Made by a program: the position numbers and the translations under genes
Shown: piece after piece, positions 47,041-55,181 of the stretch
Layout of the letters: each line of letters opens with the position of its first letter
Numbering within the stretch: position 1 is the stretch's first letter
Assembly: GCF_000522985.1 (NCBI RefSeq)
Contig: NZ_CP007128.1
Span: forward strand, 1,162,220 to 1,226,219
Length of the DNA stretch: 64,000 nucleotides
Reading direction: 5' to 3'
Origin: Gemmatirosa kalamazoonensis
GTDB taxonomy: Bacteria > Gemmatimonadota > Gemmatimonadetes > Gemmatimonadales > Gemmatimonadaceae
The notes under the pieces: model-generated
The model's input: the letters and a program-made list of their open reading frames with translations, nothing else
What the model was told of the DNA's origin: nothing
Database searches by the model: none

Positions 47041-48567
47041 ATGTCGCTGTCGGCCGCCGAAGTCTGGGAGCGCCTGCTCCTCCGCGCCCGCGCAGAGCTC
47101 CCCGAGTCCACGTACCGGACCTGGCTCGAGCCGACGGAAGCACTCGCGCTGGACGGGGACACGATCGTGATCGGCGCGCCGGACCAGTTCGCGGCCGACT
47201 GGAACGAGTCGAAGCACGCGGCGCTCCTCGCCTCGTTCGGCCCGGTCGCCCTCGGCCATCCCGTGGCGGTGACGTTCAAGGTGCACGAGGACCGGAAGAA
47301 GCGGGCGCAGATGGATTTCCTCGTCGAGCCGCCGCCGGCGCCAGCGCGGGACTCGGGACTCGGGACTCGGGACTCGGGTGCCGGACGAGTCGCGAGTCCC
47401 GAGTCCCGAGTCCCGACCCAGCAGCGCGTCGTGTCGGCGCCCCTGAATCCGCGCTACACGTTCGACCACTTCGTGATCGGCAAGTCGAACGACGTCGCGG
47501 CGGCGGCGGCGTTAGGCGCGGCGCAGGCGCCGGGGAAGGTCTACAACCCGCTGTTCATCTACGGCGACACGGGGCTCGGCAAGACGCACCTCATCCAGGC
47601 CGTCGCGCACGCGCTGCTCGAGCGCAACCCGCACACCCGGGTCACCTACGTGAACACCGAGCAGTTCACGAACGAGTTCGTCGCTGCGATCCAGGGACGC
47701 ACGACGCTCGACTTCCGCCGCCGCTACCGCGAGACCGACCTGCTGCTCGTCGACGACGTGCAGTTCCTGCGCGGCAAGGAGACGACGCAGGAGGAGTTCT
47801 TCCACACGTTCAACGCGATCTACGAGGCCGGGCGGCAGATCTGTCTCACGAGCGACCGCCCGCCGAAGGAGATCCCGGGGCTCGAGGGGCGCCTCGTGTC
47901 GCGCTTCGAGTGGGGGATGGTGACGAACGTCGACCTTCCGGAGTTCGAGCACCGCGTCGCGATCCTGCGGAAGAAGGCGGAGCTGGACCACCTGGAGAGC
48001 TCCATCCCCGACGAGGTGATCGAGTTCATCGCCGAGCACGTGACGTCGAGCGTGCGCGAGCTGGAGGGGTCGATCATCAAGCTGCTGGCGTTCGCGAGCC
48101 TGAAGCACAAGGACATCACGATCGAGCTCGCGCGCGAGGCGCTGCGCGACAAGATCCGCTCGGAGGACGCGATCGGGATCGGGACTCGGGACTCGGGACT
48201 CGGGACTCGGGGGGGACTCGGGAGTCGGGTGTACACGGCGTCGCCGACGACGAAGTTCGCGCAGCACGCCGCGCTGTCGGTGATGACGATCCAGCAGATG
48301 GTGGCCGCGGAGTGGGGCGTGACGCCGGAGGGGCTGCAGTCGAAGACGCGCACGAAGACGCTGACGACGCCGCGGCAGGTGGCGATGCTGCTGTGCCGCG
48401 AGCTGCTCGGCCTCCAGCTCGTGGAGATCGGCAACGCGTTCGGCGGGCGCGACCACTCGACGGTGATCCACTCGCTGGAGCGCGCGGCGGAGATGATCGG
48501 CGAGGACGAGCGGTTCCGGGCGCGTGTGGAGAAGGTCCGCGGGATGTTGGAAACGCTGCGCACCTGA
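47041..48567 (+). CDS. dnaA: Chromosomal replication initiator DnaA
   Basis: A 508-residue AAA+ initiator that binds origin DNA boxes and opens the duplex. ATG 47041 starts domain I (LSAAEVWERLLLRARAELPE). Domain III has Walker A GDTGLGKTHL near 175, Walker B LLLVDDVQF near 235, and sensor and Arg-finger text (LTSDRPPKEIPGLEGRLVSRF). Domain IV has the box-recognition signature GGRDHSTVIHSL near 468. Two low-complexity insertions built on GGGACTC DNA repeats lie in the domain II linker (about residues 103-126) and between domains III and IV (about 380-396). A TTG 69 nt upstream is less likely as start. Confidence 0.97.
   Translation: MSLSAAEVWERLLLRARAELPESTYRTWLEPTEALALDGDTIVIGAPDQFAADWNESKHAALLASFGPVALGHPVAVTFKVHEDRKKRAQMDFLVEPPPAPARDSGLGTRDSGAGRVASPESRVPTQQRVVSAPLNPRYTFDHFVIGKSNDVAAAAALGAAQAPGKVYNPLFIYGDTGLGKTHLIQAVAHALLERNPHTRVTYVNTEQFTNEFVAAIQGRTTLDFRRRYRETDLLLVDDVQFLRGKETTQEEFFHTFNAIYEAGRQICLTSDRPPKEIPGLEGRLVSRFEWGMVTNVDLPEFEHRVAILRKKAELDHLESSIPDEVIEFIAEHVTSSVRELEGSIIKLLAFASLKHKDITIELAREALRDKIRSEDAIGIGTRDSGLGTRGGLGSRVYTASPTTKFAQHAALSVMTIQQMVAAEWGVTPEGLQSKTRTKTLTTPRQVAMLLCRELLGLQLVEIGNAFGGRDHSTVIHSLERAAEMIGEDERFRARVEKVRGMLETLRT
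47347..47416 (+). repeat. Translated inverted repeat of GGGACTC units in the dnaA linker
   Basis: Four GGGACTC units (47347-47378) are followed after a short loop by at least three GAGTCCC units (47387-47416), so the arms pair. The segment keeps the frame and encodes RDSGLGTRDSGAGRVASPES in the poorly conserved domain II linker. Confidence 0.85.
48178..48230 (+). repeat. Second GGGACTC repeat array in dnaA
   Basis: Four GGGACTC units, a seven-G variant and one GGGAGTC unit, without the complementary arm. It encodes IGIGTRDSGLGTRGGLGSRV at the junction of domains III and IV. The same heptamer as at 47347. Confidence 0.85.
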
Positions 48568-48967
48568 CGGTCGTTCTCCACAGCACTCCGCGGATCTCCA
48601 CGCGCGGCCGATCGGTGGGGGCGTCGGCGCCCGGGTTTCTCCCCGCGGCGGCGGTTCTCCACGCCGGAGTCCACACCGGTTCCCACGGCGGAAGTCGGTA
48701 CGCCGACGGGAGTTCCGGGATCTGTCGACGAGTCCACAGACTCTACTGCTGTTGCTGGTCTTTCTATATCAAGAACAGCATTACAGCAGAACGACGTTGT
48801 CGACAGGATGAACGGGACGGACAGGATGGAAAGACGACGAAGCGCACTCTGTTGTTGGGGTCCATCCTGGCCGTCCGGCTCATCCTGTCCAAACCGCCCC
48901 GGCGGCGCTTAGTATTCGCCCCGGACGACCCCGGTCCTCCCCAGAAACCCGTCCTGTCCCAGTCTCG
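48568..48967. other. dnaA-dnaN spacer, candidate oriC
   Basis: A 400-nt non-coding region. It holds several box-like sites: TTCTCCACA (48574-48582), ATCTCCACG (48594), TTCTCCACG (48655), and GTCCACA near 48669 and 48732. About 48745-48800 is A+T-rich for this genome (TCTTTCTATATCAAGAA) and flanked by CTGCTGT and ACAGCAG, a possible unwinding element. A long hairpin follows at 48802-48890. Position beside dnaA and dnaN, and divergent gene direction, fit an origin. Confidence 0.65.
48802..48890. repeat. Hairpin with GGACAGGATGA units in the dnaA-dnaN spacer
   Basis: Left arm 48802-48830 and right arm 48861-48890 are complementary at about 26 of 29 positions. Each arm contains two variants of GACAGGATG. 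It lies between the A+T-rich stretch and dnaN, and may end dnaA transcription or shape origin DNA. Confidence 0.65.
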
Positions 48968-50080
48968 ATGCGCTTCACGATCTCACGGGAGAAGTTGCAG
49001 GAAGGCCTCGGCGCCGTCGCGGCGAGCATCCCGGCCAAGACGACGCTCCCGGTGCTCTCCAACATCCTCCTCGAGACCACCGAGCGGGGGATCCGCCTGT
49101 CCGGGACGGACCTCGACATCGCCGTGAGCACGGAGGTGGCGGCCGACGTGGAGACGGCGGGCGCGATCACGATCCCGGCGAAGAAGCTGAGCGAGATCGC
49201 GCGCGAGCTGCCGCCGTCGCCGGTGAAGGTGGCGGCCGCCGGCGAGCAGCGGGTGACGCTCGAGTGCGGCCGGTCGCGGTTCAAGCTGTTAGGCCTGCCG
49301 AAGGACGAGTTTCCGGCGTTCCCCGGCGTGAAGTTCGATCAGAGCTGGCGGGTGAAGAGCGGCGAGCTGCAGCAGCTCATCACGCACACGGCGTTCGCGG
49401 TGAGCACGGAGGAGAGCCGCCCGATCCTGAACGGCGTGCTCTGGGAGCTGCGCCCGGATCGCATGCGCATGGTGGCGACGAACGGGCACCGGCTGGCGAA
49501 GATGGAGGTGCCGATCGCGTCGGCCGGCGCGCCGAGCGGCGATCTCATCGTGCCGCCGAAGGCGCTGGAGCAGATCCGCCGGCTCTTCCCCGCCGACGAG
49601 GACCTCGAGATCGCGCGCGGCGACAACCACCTCGGCTTCCGCTCGCCGCTGACGAGCGTGTTCACGCGCCTGATCGAGGGGCCGTATCCCCCGTACGAGC
49701 AGGTGATCCCGAAGGACAACGACAAGGTCGCCGTCGCGGACAAGGGATCGCTGACGTCGGCGCTGAAGCGCATGTCGGTGATCGCCTCGGACCAGACGCA
49801 CCGCATCCGGCTGTCGTTCAACGCGGGGATGCTGAAGTTCTCGGTGCAGACGCCGGACCTCGGCGAGGCGCAGGACGAGCTGCCGATCCGCTACGATGGC
49901 GATCCGCTCGACATCGGGTTCAACGCGGCGTACCTGCTCGAGATCCTGCGCTACATGCCGTCGGAGGAAGTGAAGCTGACGTTCAAGGCGCCGGAGCGCG
50001 CGGCCACGGTGGAGCCGGAGGGGTGGGACAATCCGGCGAAGTATCTGTGCCTCGTGATGCCGCTGCGCCTGATGGACTGA
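48968..50080 (+). CDS. dnaN: DNA polymerase III beta subunit (sliding clamp)
   Basis: A 370-residue ring-forming clamp that tethers the replicative polymerase to DNA. It begins MRFTISREKLQEGLGAVAAS, and has IPAKTTLPVLSNILLETTE, the domain 2 text AFAVSTEESRPILNGVLWEL and NGHRLAKME, and ends with YLCLVMPLRLMD, the clamp C-terminus with the conserved M-P-M/L-R motif. It is of normal length. It follows dnaA across the putative origin spacer. Confidence 0.97.
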   Translation: MRFTISREKLQEGLGAVAASIPAKTTLPVLSNILLETTERGIRLSGTDLDIAVSTEVAADVETAGAITIPAKKLSEIARELPPSPVKVAAAGEQRVTLECGRSRFKLLGLPKDEFPAFPGVKFDQSWRVKSGELQQLITHTAFAVSTEESRPILNGVLWELRPDRMRMVATNGHRLAKMEVPIASAGAPSGDLIVPPKALEQIRRLFPADEDLEIARGDNHLGFRSPLTSVFTRLIEGPYPPYEQVIPKDNDKVAVADKGSLTSALKRMSVIASDQTHRIRLSFNAGMLKFSVQTPDLGEAQDELPIRYDGDPLDIGFNAAYLLEILRYMPSEEVKLTFKAPERAATVEPEGWDNPAKYLCLVMPLRLMD

Positions 50081-50104
50081 CGGTGCCCGCGCGTTAGGCG
50101 CGCG

Positions 50105-50656
50105 GTGAGCGCCACCTCCGCACCGGAGCCGCCCGCGATTCTGGTCGTCACCGGCGCGTCGGGTGCGGGCAAGTCGACGCTGGTCCGCGGCCTCGCCGCG
50201 CTCGGGCTGCGGGGGGTGGGCTGCTACGAGCTCGACACGATGGGCATCCCGTCCGAGGCGGAGATCGCTGCACGCTTCGGCGGCGGCGAGGGATTCCAGG
50301 CGTGGGCGCTCGACACGTGGATCGAGCGCCTCGCGCGCAACGACGACCGCGTCGCGGTGGCGGTGCTCGACGGGTCGGTGCGCCCGCGGGCGGCGCGGGA
50401 CACGCTCGCGCGGCACGGGATCGTACGCGGGGCGGTGGTGCTCGTCGACTGCGCGTACGCCGAGCGTAACGCGCGCCTGCGGGGATCGCGCGGGCAGCCG
50501 GAGCTCGCCACGGCGCAGATGGACGCGTGGGCAGCGTACCTGCGCGGCCAGGCCGACGCGCTGGACGTGCCGGTGCTGGACACGACGGCCACGGAGCCCG
50601 CCGTCGGTGTCGCGGCGCTCGAAGGGCACGTCGCTCGTCTGCGCGACGCCGGCTGA
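50105..50656 (+). CDS. P-loop nucleotide-binding protein (kinase-like)
   Basis: A 183-residue protein from a GTG start. Walker A is LVVTGASGAGKSTLVRGL near residues 13-24. Later text (GCYELDTMGIPSEAEIA, VAVLDGSVRPRAARDTL, GAVVLVDCAYAERNARLRG) resembles small-molecule or nucleoside kinases of the AAA_17/AAA_33 type, with an Arg-rich lid. The substrate is unknown. It starts 24 nt after dnaN, with a CGTTAGGC word between. Confidence 0.7.
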   Translation: MSATSAPEPPAILVVTGASGAGKSTLVRGLAALGLRGVGCYELDTMGIPSEAEIAARFGGGEGFQAWALDTWIERLARNDDRVAVAVLDGSVRPRAARDTLARHGIVRGAVVLVDCAYAERNARLRGSRGQPELATAQMDAWAAYLRGQADALDVPVLDTTATEPAVGVAALEGHVARLRDAG

Positions 50657-50683
50657 GGAGTCGTTAGGCACTCACCTGCCGAG

Positions 50684-50901
50684 GTGCGATGCTTCACTCG
50701 AGAGCAGCCAGCAACTGGGTGGACCGCGGCGCGCCGCCGACGCCCGGCAGCGCTCGACGACGAGGTAGCCTTCTTCCGGGTGCGGATGCCGCGGTCGCTG
50801 CTGCTCGCCAAGGCGCTGGAGCATCACGCGCATCACCGGGGCAGGTGGCCGTCCACCTGCGATTGGCCGGCATCACGCCGCCTAGCCAGCGGCTGTTCTG
50901 A
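50684..50901 (+). pseudogene. DinB-family C-terminal remnant, frameshifted at a G4 run
   Basis: Codons read DDEVAFFRVRMPRSLLLAKA, then ALEHHAHHRG. At GGGG (50838-50841) one extra G gives GQVAVHLRLAGITPPSQRLF and a stop. HHxHHRGQ-x-x-x-x-L-R-L-x-G is the end of DinB/DUF664 four-helix proteins, with the last metal-binding His. Only about 70 residues remain of the usual 150, so the N-terminal half is missing as well. A decayed gene is likely, though the single-base break repeats a pattern seen elsewhere in this window. Confidence 0.6.
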
Positions 50902-50912
50902 GGGTCGCACAC

Positions 50913-51893
50913 ATGTCCGCCTCCGACGCGAGCGGTCGAATCGGTCGACGGGAGTTCCTGACACGCTCGGCGTTAGGCGCCGCGGCGCTCGCGCTGCCGC
51001 GCGCGCCCGCTGCCGCGATGTTCGTATCGCTCCCGCCGTGGGCAGTGGCCCGCGGCGTCGTGTGGCCCGAGCAGGCCCGGCTCGCGGCGCGCGTCGGATA
51101 CGCAGGCATCGACTGGGCGTTCGGACCGGCGAAGACCGCCGGCGTCGAGGCCACGCGGGCGCTGCTGGCCGAGCTGGCGATCGTGCCCACCATCACCAAC
51201 CTGCCGATGCAGGGCACGCTCGGCCCCGACGAGGCGGCGTTCGCGGCGCAGCTACCGACGCTGGACCAGGACGCGGCGTTCTGCCGCGCGATCGGGTGCA
51301 GTCGCTTTCAGCTCGTGCTGGGCGCCACGACGCCTAACGGACAGCCGAAGGCCGAGCACTGGGCGCGCGTGCGGCGCCGCCTGTCGGCGGTGGCCGCGGT
51401 GCTCGCGCCGCACGACGTGCGGCTGGGCCTCGAGTTCCTCGGACCGCGCGTGTTCCGCCGGCGCCGCGAAGGTACGCCGCCCGACGCCCCGCCGCCGGTG
51501 CCCTTCGTGTGGACGCTGCCCGAGACGCTCGCGCTCTGCGAGGCGTCGGGGCCCAACGTCGGCGTGACGCTCGACGCGTGGCACTGGCATCACGCGGGCG
51601 GCACGACGACTGACATCCGCGCGGCGAGCGCGTCGCGCATCGTCCATGTCCACGTTTCGGATGCCCGAGCGATGCCGCCCGACGACGTGCGCGACGACAT
51701 GCGGCTGCTCCCGGGCGAGGGCGTGATCGATCTGGTCGGTTTCTTCCAGGCGCTCGCGGCGATCGGGTATCGGGGCGGCGTGGCGCCCGAGACGATCGGC
51801 CCGCGCATTCCCGATGGGATGTCGCCCGAGGACAGCGCCCGCCTGGCCCTCGAGGCCACCATGGCGGTCCTGAGGAGGGCGGGCGTGACATGA
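50913..51893 (+). CDS. Tat-exported sugar phosphate isomerase/epimerase-like TIM barrel
   Basis: A 326-residue protein. The N-terminus has a twin-arginine signal (GRREFLTRSALGAAALALPR). The barrel has AARVGYAGIDWAFG at strand 1, LGLEFLGPRVF with a metal Glu, VGVTLDAWHWHHAG with Asp/His ligands, RIVHVHVSDAR, and GYRGGVAPETIGP at the end. It belongs to the AP endonuclease 2/xylose isomerase-like superfamily. Likely role: isomerisation or epimerisation of a sugar acid outside the cytoplasm. Its stop overlaps the nitrilase start (ATGA). Confidence 0.85.
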   Translation: MSASDASGRIGRREFLTRSALGAAALALPRAPAAAMFVSLPPWAVARGVVWPEQARLAARVGYAGIDWAFGPAKTAGVEATRALLAELAIVPTITNLPMQGTLGPDEAAFAAQLPTLDQDAAFCRAIGCSRFQLVLGATTPNGQPKAEHWARVRRRLSAVAAVLAPHDVRLGLEFLGPRVFRRRREGTPPDAPPPVPFVWTLPETLALCEASGPNVGVTLDAWHWHHAGGTTTDIRAASASRIVHVHVSDARAMPPDDVRDDMRLLPGEGVIDLVGFFQALAAIGYRGGVAPETIGPRIPDGMSPEDSARLALEATMAVLRRAGVT

Positions 51894-52678
51894 GCACCGT
51901 TCGCGTTGCGCTCGCCAACATCCACCCCGCGACCACCCGCGACGAATCGGTCACCCTGGCGCGCGCGGCCATCGAGCGCGCCTCTGCCGCGCGGGCCGAC
52001 ATCGTCTGCTTCCCGGAGTGCTACGTGCCCGGCTACCGCACACCCGGTAGCACGCTCCCGCCGCCCGACGAGGCGTTCCTCGCGCGCGCGTGGTCGAGCA
52101 TCGCGGAGTCGGCCGCCGCCGCGAACGTGGCGGTGGTGTTAGGCACCGAGCGGCTCGTCGACGGCGCGCCTCGTATCACGGCGCTCGTCGTCGACCGGGA
52201 CGGCACGCTCCTCGGCTTCCAGGACAAGGTGCAGCTCGACCCGTCGGAGGAGAGCCTCTTCTCGCCGGGGAGCGAGCGGCGGTGCTTCACGATCGGCGTG
52301 CTGACGTTCGGCATCGCGATCTGCCACGAAGGGTGGCGCTACCCGGAGACGGTACGCTGGGCGGCGCGGCGCGGTGCGCAGGTGGTGTTCCACCCGCACT
52401 TCCACGAGGCGGAGCCGGGCAGCTTCCGTCCGACGTCGTTCGACGACCCGCGCAACACGTTCCACGAGAAGGCGATGCTCTGCCGCGCGGCGGAGAACGG
52501 CTGCTGGTTCGCCAGCGTGAACGTCGCGAGCGATGGATCGCCGACGACGTCGGCGATCGTCAGACCGGACGGGACGCTGCTGGCGTGGCAGCCGTACGGC
52601 ACGGACGGGCTGCTCGTGGCGGACCTCGACCTCGACGCGGCGACGGGGCTGCTCGCGTCGCGCTGTCGTTCGGCGTGA
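51890..52678 (+). CDS. Carbon-nitrogen hydrolase (nitrilase superfamily)
   Basis: A 262-residue cytoplasmic enzyme. The Glu-Lys-Cys triad is clear: E43 in VCFPECYVPGY, K113 in GFQDKVQLD and C145 in GIAICHEGWRYPE. ARRGAQVVFHPHFHEAEPG and ENGCWFASVNVAS follow, as in amidase-type members. It would hydrolyse an amide or nitrile; the substrate is unknown. ATG overlaps the preceding stop by 4 nt, so it is translated with the isomerase-like gene. A second nitrilase-superfamily gene lies 1.5 kb downstream. Confidence 0.9.
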   Translation: MSTVRVALANIHPATTRDESVTLARAAIERASAARADIVCFPECYVPGYRTPGSTLPPPDEAFLARAWSSIAESAAAANVAVVLGTERLVDGAPRITALVVDRDGTLLGFQDKVQLDPSEESLFSPGSERRCFTIGVLTFGIAICHEGWRYPETVRWAARRGAQVVFHPHFHEAEPGSFRPTSFDDPRNTFHEKAMLCRAAENGCWFASVNVASDGSPTTSAIVRPDGTLLAWQPYGTDGLLVADLDLDAATGLLASRCRSA

Positions 52679-52790
52679 CCGCTCGGCCGTTAGGACACGG
52701 CGCGCTCGTGGGTCGATCGACCCGGTCGCGCGGCGTGCGCGCGTCGCATCGTTCGGCGCTCCTCATCGATCCGAGTCCACCGAGCGACCC

Positions 52791-53348
52791 ATGTCCCGCT
52801 ACACCTACCCGCACACGATCGACAACGGCGCCGGCGAGCGCCTGACGTTCCTCCGCCGAGTGCCCGGCGCCCGCGGCGACCGCCTGGAGGTGGAGAACGT
52901 GGTCACGCCCGGCGTCGGCCCGATCATGCACGTGCACCATCGTCAGGTCGAGGCGCTCACCGTCGTCGAGGGACGGATCGGGTACCAGCGGCTCGGCGGC
53001 CCGGAGGAGTTCGCGGGGCCGGGCGAGGAGGTCGTCTTCGAGGCCGGCGACGCGCACCGCTTCTGGAACGCCGGCGAGCGCGACCTGCGGTGCGTGGGAT
53101 ACGTCGAGCCGGCCGACAACGTGGAGTACTTCCTGTCCGCGATCTTCGCGTCGCAGAAGCGCACGGGGAGCCTGCGCCCGCATCCGCTCGACGCGGCGTT
53201 CCTGGCGCGGCGCTATCGCAGCGAGTTCGCGATGGTCGAGGTTCCCGCGCTCGTGCAGCGCCTCGTCTTCCCCGTGCTCGTCGTCGTGGGACGTGTGCTC
53301 GGTCGGTACGCGAAGTACGCGGACGCGCCGGAGCCGGTGGGCGGGTGA
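52791..53348 (+). CDS. Cupin-domain protein with C-terminal hydrophobic segment
   Basis: A 185-residue protein starting at ATG 52791. The cupin motifs are VGPIMHVHHRQVEALTVVEG (His and Glu ligands) and GPGEEVVFEAGDAHRFWNAG. After the barrel, FAMVEVPALVQRLVFPVLVV and VVGRVLGRYAKY form a helix that may touch the membrane. Similar proteins are common near small catabolic enzymes; no activity can be named. It is 112 nt after the nitrilase gene. Confidence 0.8.
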   Translation: MSRYTYPHTIDNGAGERLTFLRRVPGARGDRLEVENVVTPGVGPIMHVHHRQVEALTVVEGRIGYQRLGGPEEFAGPGEEVVFEAGDAHRFWNAGERDLRCVGYVEPADNVEYFLSAIFASQKRTGSLRPHPLDAAFLARRYRSEFAMVEVPALVQRLVFPVLVVVGRVLGRYAKYADAPEPVGG

Positions 53349-53431
53349 GGCGCGCGGCCGTGCGCCCGTCGTCCGTTGACGGCGGAGCGCGGCACTCGTA
53401 GCGTCGTCGTCGACTCGCGCGGGTCGACGAC

Positions 53432-53640
53432 ATGCTCCAGGGATCGACGCCGGACTTCTGGCAGGTGTGGCAGTGGCGCGTCGCGGTGCTGGCCGGGCTC
53501 ACGACGGCGGCACTCGGCGTGTGGGGCGCGTTCGCGTCGCTGCGGCAGCGTCGGATCGAGCATCGCTGGAAGCAGGCGGAGCTCGGCAAGACGATCCTCG
53601 GCGAGCTGTTCGCCGGCGCGTTCGCGGGGGCTTGCCGGAC
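53432..53640 (+). pseudogene. Possible truncated membrane-protein fragment
   Basis: ATG 53432 opens MLQGSTPDFWQVWQWRVAVL, then a transmembrane helix (AVLAGLTTAALGVWGAFASL) and a basic amphipathic stretch (RQRRIEHRWKQAELGKTILG). After about 70 residues the text becomes Arg/Thr-rich and runs into the next gene in another frame, so the natural C-terminus seems lost. It may be a remnant or a frameshifted gene. Confidence 0.4.
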
Positions 53641-53700
53641 GAGTGGCCGACGCGTTCCGTTAGGCGACGCCGCACGGCGACGGCTCACCCGAGGGATGGC

Positions 53701-54162
53701 ATGGCCGACGACGCGATCGATCTCTACACGCGGCTGCTCGACGCGTGGAACCGCCGCGACGCCCGCGCGTTCGGCGCGCTGTTCGTCGACGACGGCCGCT
53801 CGATCGGCTTCGACGGCTCGCTCATGGAAGGGCGGGCCGCAATCACGGATACGCTCGCCGGCATCTTCGCGGACCACCCGACAGCGACGTACGTGGCACG
53901 CGTGCGCGCGGTGACCTCGATCGACGCGCACACGGTGCTGCTGCACGCGGTGGTGGGCATGGTGCCGCGCGGCGGCACCGCGCTGAACCCGGCGGTGCAC
54001 GCGGTGCAGACGGTCGTCATCACGACACGCGACGGCACGCCGCGGCTCGTGCAGCTGCAGAACACGCCCGCCGCGTACCACGGCCGACCCGAGGCGAGCG
54101 AGGCGCTCACGCGCGAGCTGGACGAGGTGCGGCGCTCGGGATCGATCGTGGTCGGCCCCTGA
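53701..54162 (+). CDS. SnoaL/SgcJ-like NTF2-fold protein
   Basis: A 153-residue protein: AIDLYTRLLDAWNRRDARAF, ALFVDDGRSIGFDGSLMEGR and HPTATYVARVRAV, then VLLHAVVGMVPRG and VQTVVITTRDGTPRLVQLQN. This is the SgcJ/EcaC or SnoaL-like branch of the NTF2 fold: a small cone-shaped ligand pocket. Such proteins are isomerases, hydrolases or binders; the ligand is unknown. It lies 17 nt before the second nitrilase-type gene. Confidence 0.82.
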   Translation: MADDAIDLYTRLLDAWNRRDARAFGALFVDDGRSIGFDGSLMEGRAAITDTLAGIFADHPTATYVARVRAVTSIDAHTVLLHAVVGMVPRGGTALNPAVHAVQTVVITTRDGTPRLVQLQNTPAAYHGRPEASEALTRELDEVRRSGSIVVGP

Positions 54163-54179
54163 ACCACTGGAGGACCCGC

Positions 54180-55133
54180 ATGCGCGACATCCGCGTGGCG
54201 ACGGTGCAGTTCCAGCACGCACCGGGCGACAAGGCGTACAACATGGGGCGCGTCCGGCACTACGTCGCGGAGGCCGCGCGGTCGGGCGTCGAGATCATCG
54301 CGTTCCCGGAGATGTGCCTCACGGGCTACTGGCACGTGCGCAAGCTCTCGCGCGAGGACTTCGAGGCGCTCGCCGAGCCGGTGCCCGACGGACCGAGCGC
54401 GCGGGAGCTGCTGGAGCTGTCGCGCGAGCATGGTCTGACGATCGGCGCGGGACTGCTGGAGAGCGACGGCGGCAAGGTGTACAACAGCTACGTCGTCGCG
54501 ATGCCCGACGGCGGGCACGCGGTACACCGCAAGCTGCACGTGTTCGAGCACACGCACATCTCGGCCGGCGACCACTACACGGTGTTCGACACGCCGCACG
54601 GCTGCCGCCTGGGGGTGCTGATCTGCTACGACAACAACATCGTGGAGAACGCGCGCGCGACCGCGCTGCTCGGCGCGGAGATCCTGCTCGCGCCGCACCA
54701 GACGGGCGGTTGCAACTCGGTGAGCCCGCGCGGCATGAAGCCGGTGGACGCGGCGATCTGGGCGCGCCGCGCGGAAGATCCCGCGGCGTGCGAGGCGGAG
54801 CTGTGCGGACCGAAGGGGCGCGGGTGGCTCATGCGGTGGCTGCCGAGCCGCGCGCACGACAACGGGATGTTCCTGCTGTTCGCGAACGGCGTGGGGCCCG
54901 ACGACGACGAGATCCGTACGGGCAACGCGATGATCCTCGACCCGTACGGTGAGATCGTCGTGGAGTCGCGCGCGCTCGGCGACGACATGGTGATCGCCGA
55001 CCTCGACGCGTCGCTGCTGCCGACGTCGTCGGGCCGCCGCTGGATGCGCGCGCGGCGGCCGGAGCTCTACGAGTTGCTCACGCGCTCCACGGGGCAGGAG
55101 ATGGAGACGCGGCGGGTGCGGTTCGGGGAGTGA
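54180..55133 (+). CDS. Carbon-nitrogen hydrolase (nitrilase superfamily), amidase-like
   Basis: A 317-residue enzyme with GGAGG 11 nt before the ATG. The triad is E44 in IIAFPEMCLTGY, K118 in VHRKLHVFEHTH and C149 in LGVLICYDNNIVEN. Extra text around 170-210 (GMKPVDAAIWARRAEDPAAC) is longer than in the first nitrilase gene, as in aliphatic amidase/N-carbamoyl hydrolase groups. It probably acts on a small amide. It ends 13 nt before a perfect palindrome and converges on the GH31 gene. Confidence 0.9.
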   Translation: MRDIRVATVQFQHAPGDKAYNMGRVRHYVAEAARSGVEIIAFPEMCLTGYWHVRKLSREDFEALAEPVPDGPSARELLELSREHGLTIGAGLLESDGGKVYNSYVVAMPDGGHAVHRKLHVFEHTHISAGDHYTVFDTPHGCRLGVLICYDNNIVENARATALLGAEILLAPHQTGGCNSVSPRGMKPVDAAIWARRAEDPAACEAELCGPKGRGWLMRWLPSRAHDNGMFLLFANGVGPDDDEIRTGNAMILDPYGEIVVESRALGDDMVIADLDASLLPTSSGRRWMRARRPELYELLTRSTGQEMETRRVRFGE

Positions 55134-55145
55134 GGTGCGCCGTGG

Positions 55146-55169
55146 ACGGCTCCACGTACGTGGAGCCGT
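55146..55169. terminator. Perfect 24-bp palindrome between convergent genes
   Basis: The half-site ACGGCTCCACGT is followed directly by its reverse complement, centred at 55157/55158. It lies between the stops of the nitrilase-type and GH31 genes, 12 nt from each. It can fold as a stem from either strand, or bind a dimeric protein. Confidence 0.65.
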
Positions 55170-55181
55170 GACAGGCGCACG

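Noticed and set aside
48568-48967. tRNA or other structured RNA gene in the dnaA-dnaN spacer
   Set aside because: No cloverleaf or T-loop pattern was seen; the structure is explained by the repeat hairpin and box-like sites.
53467-53700. Longer start for the SnoaL-like gene
   Set aside because: The upstream text in that frame is Arg-rich and overlaps the membrane-protein fragment; ATG 53701 gives the usual family beginning.
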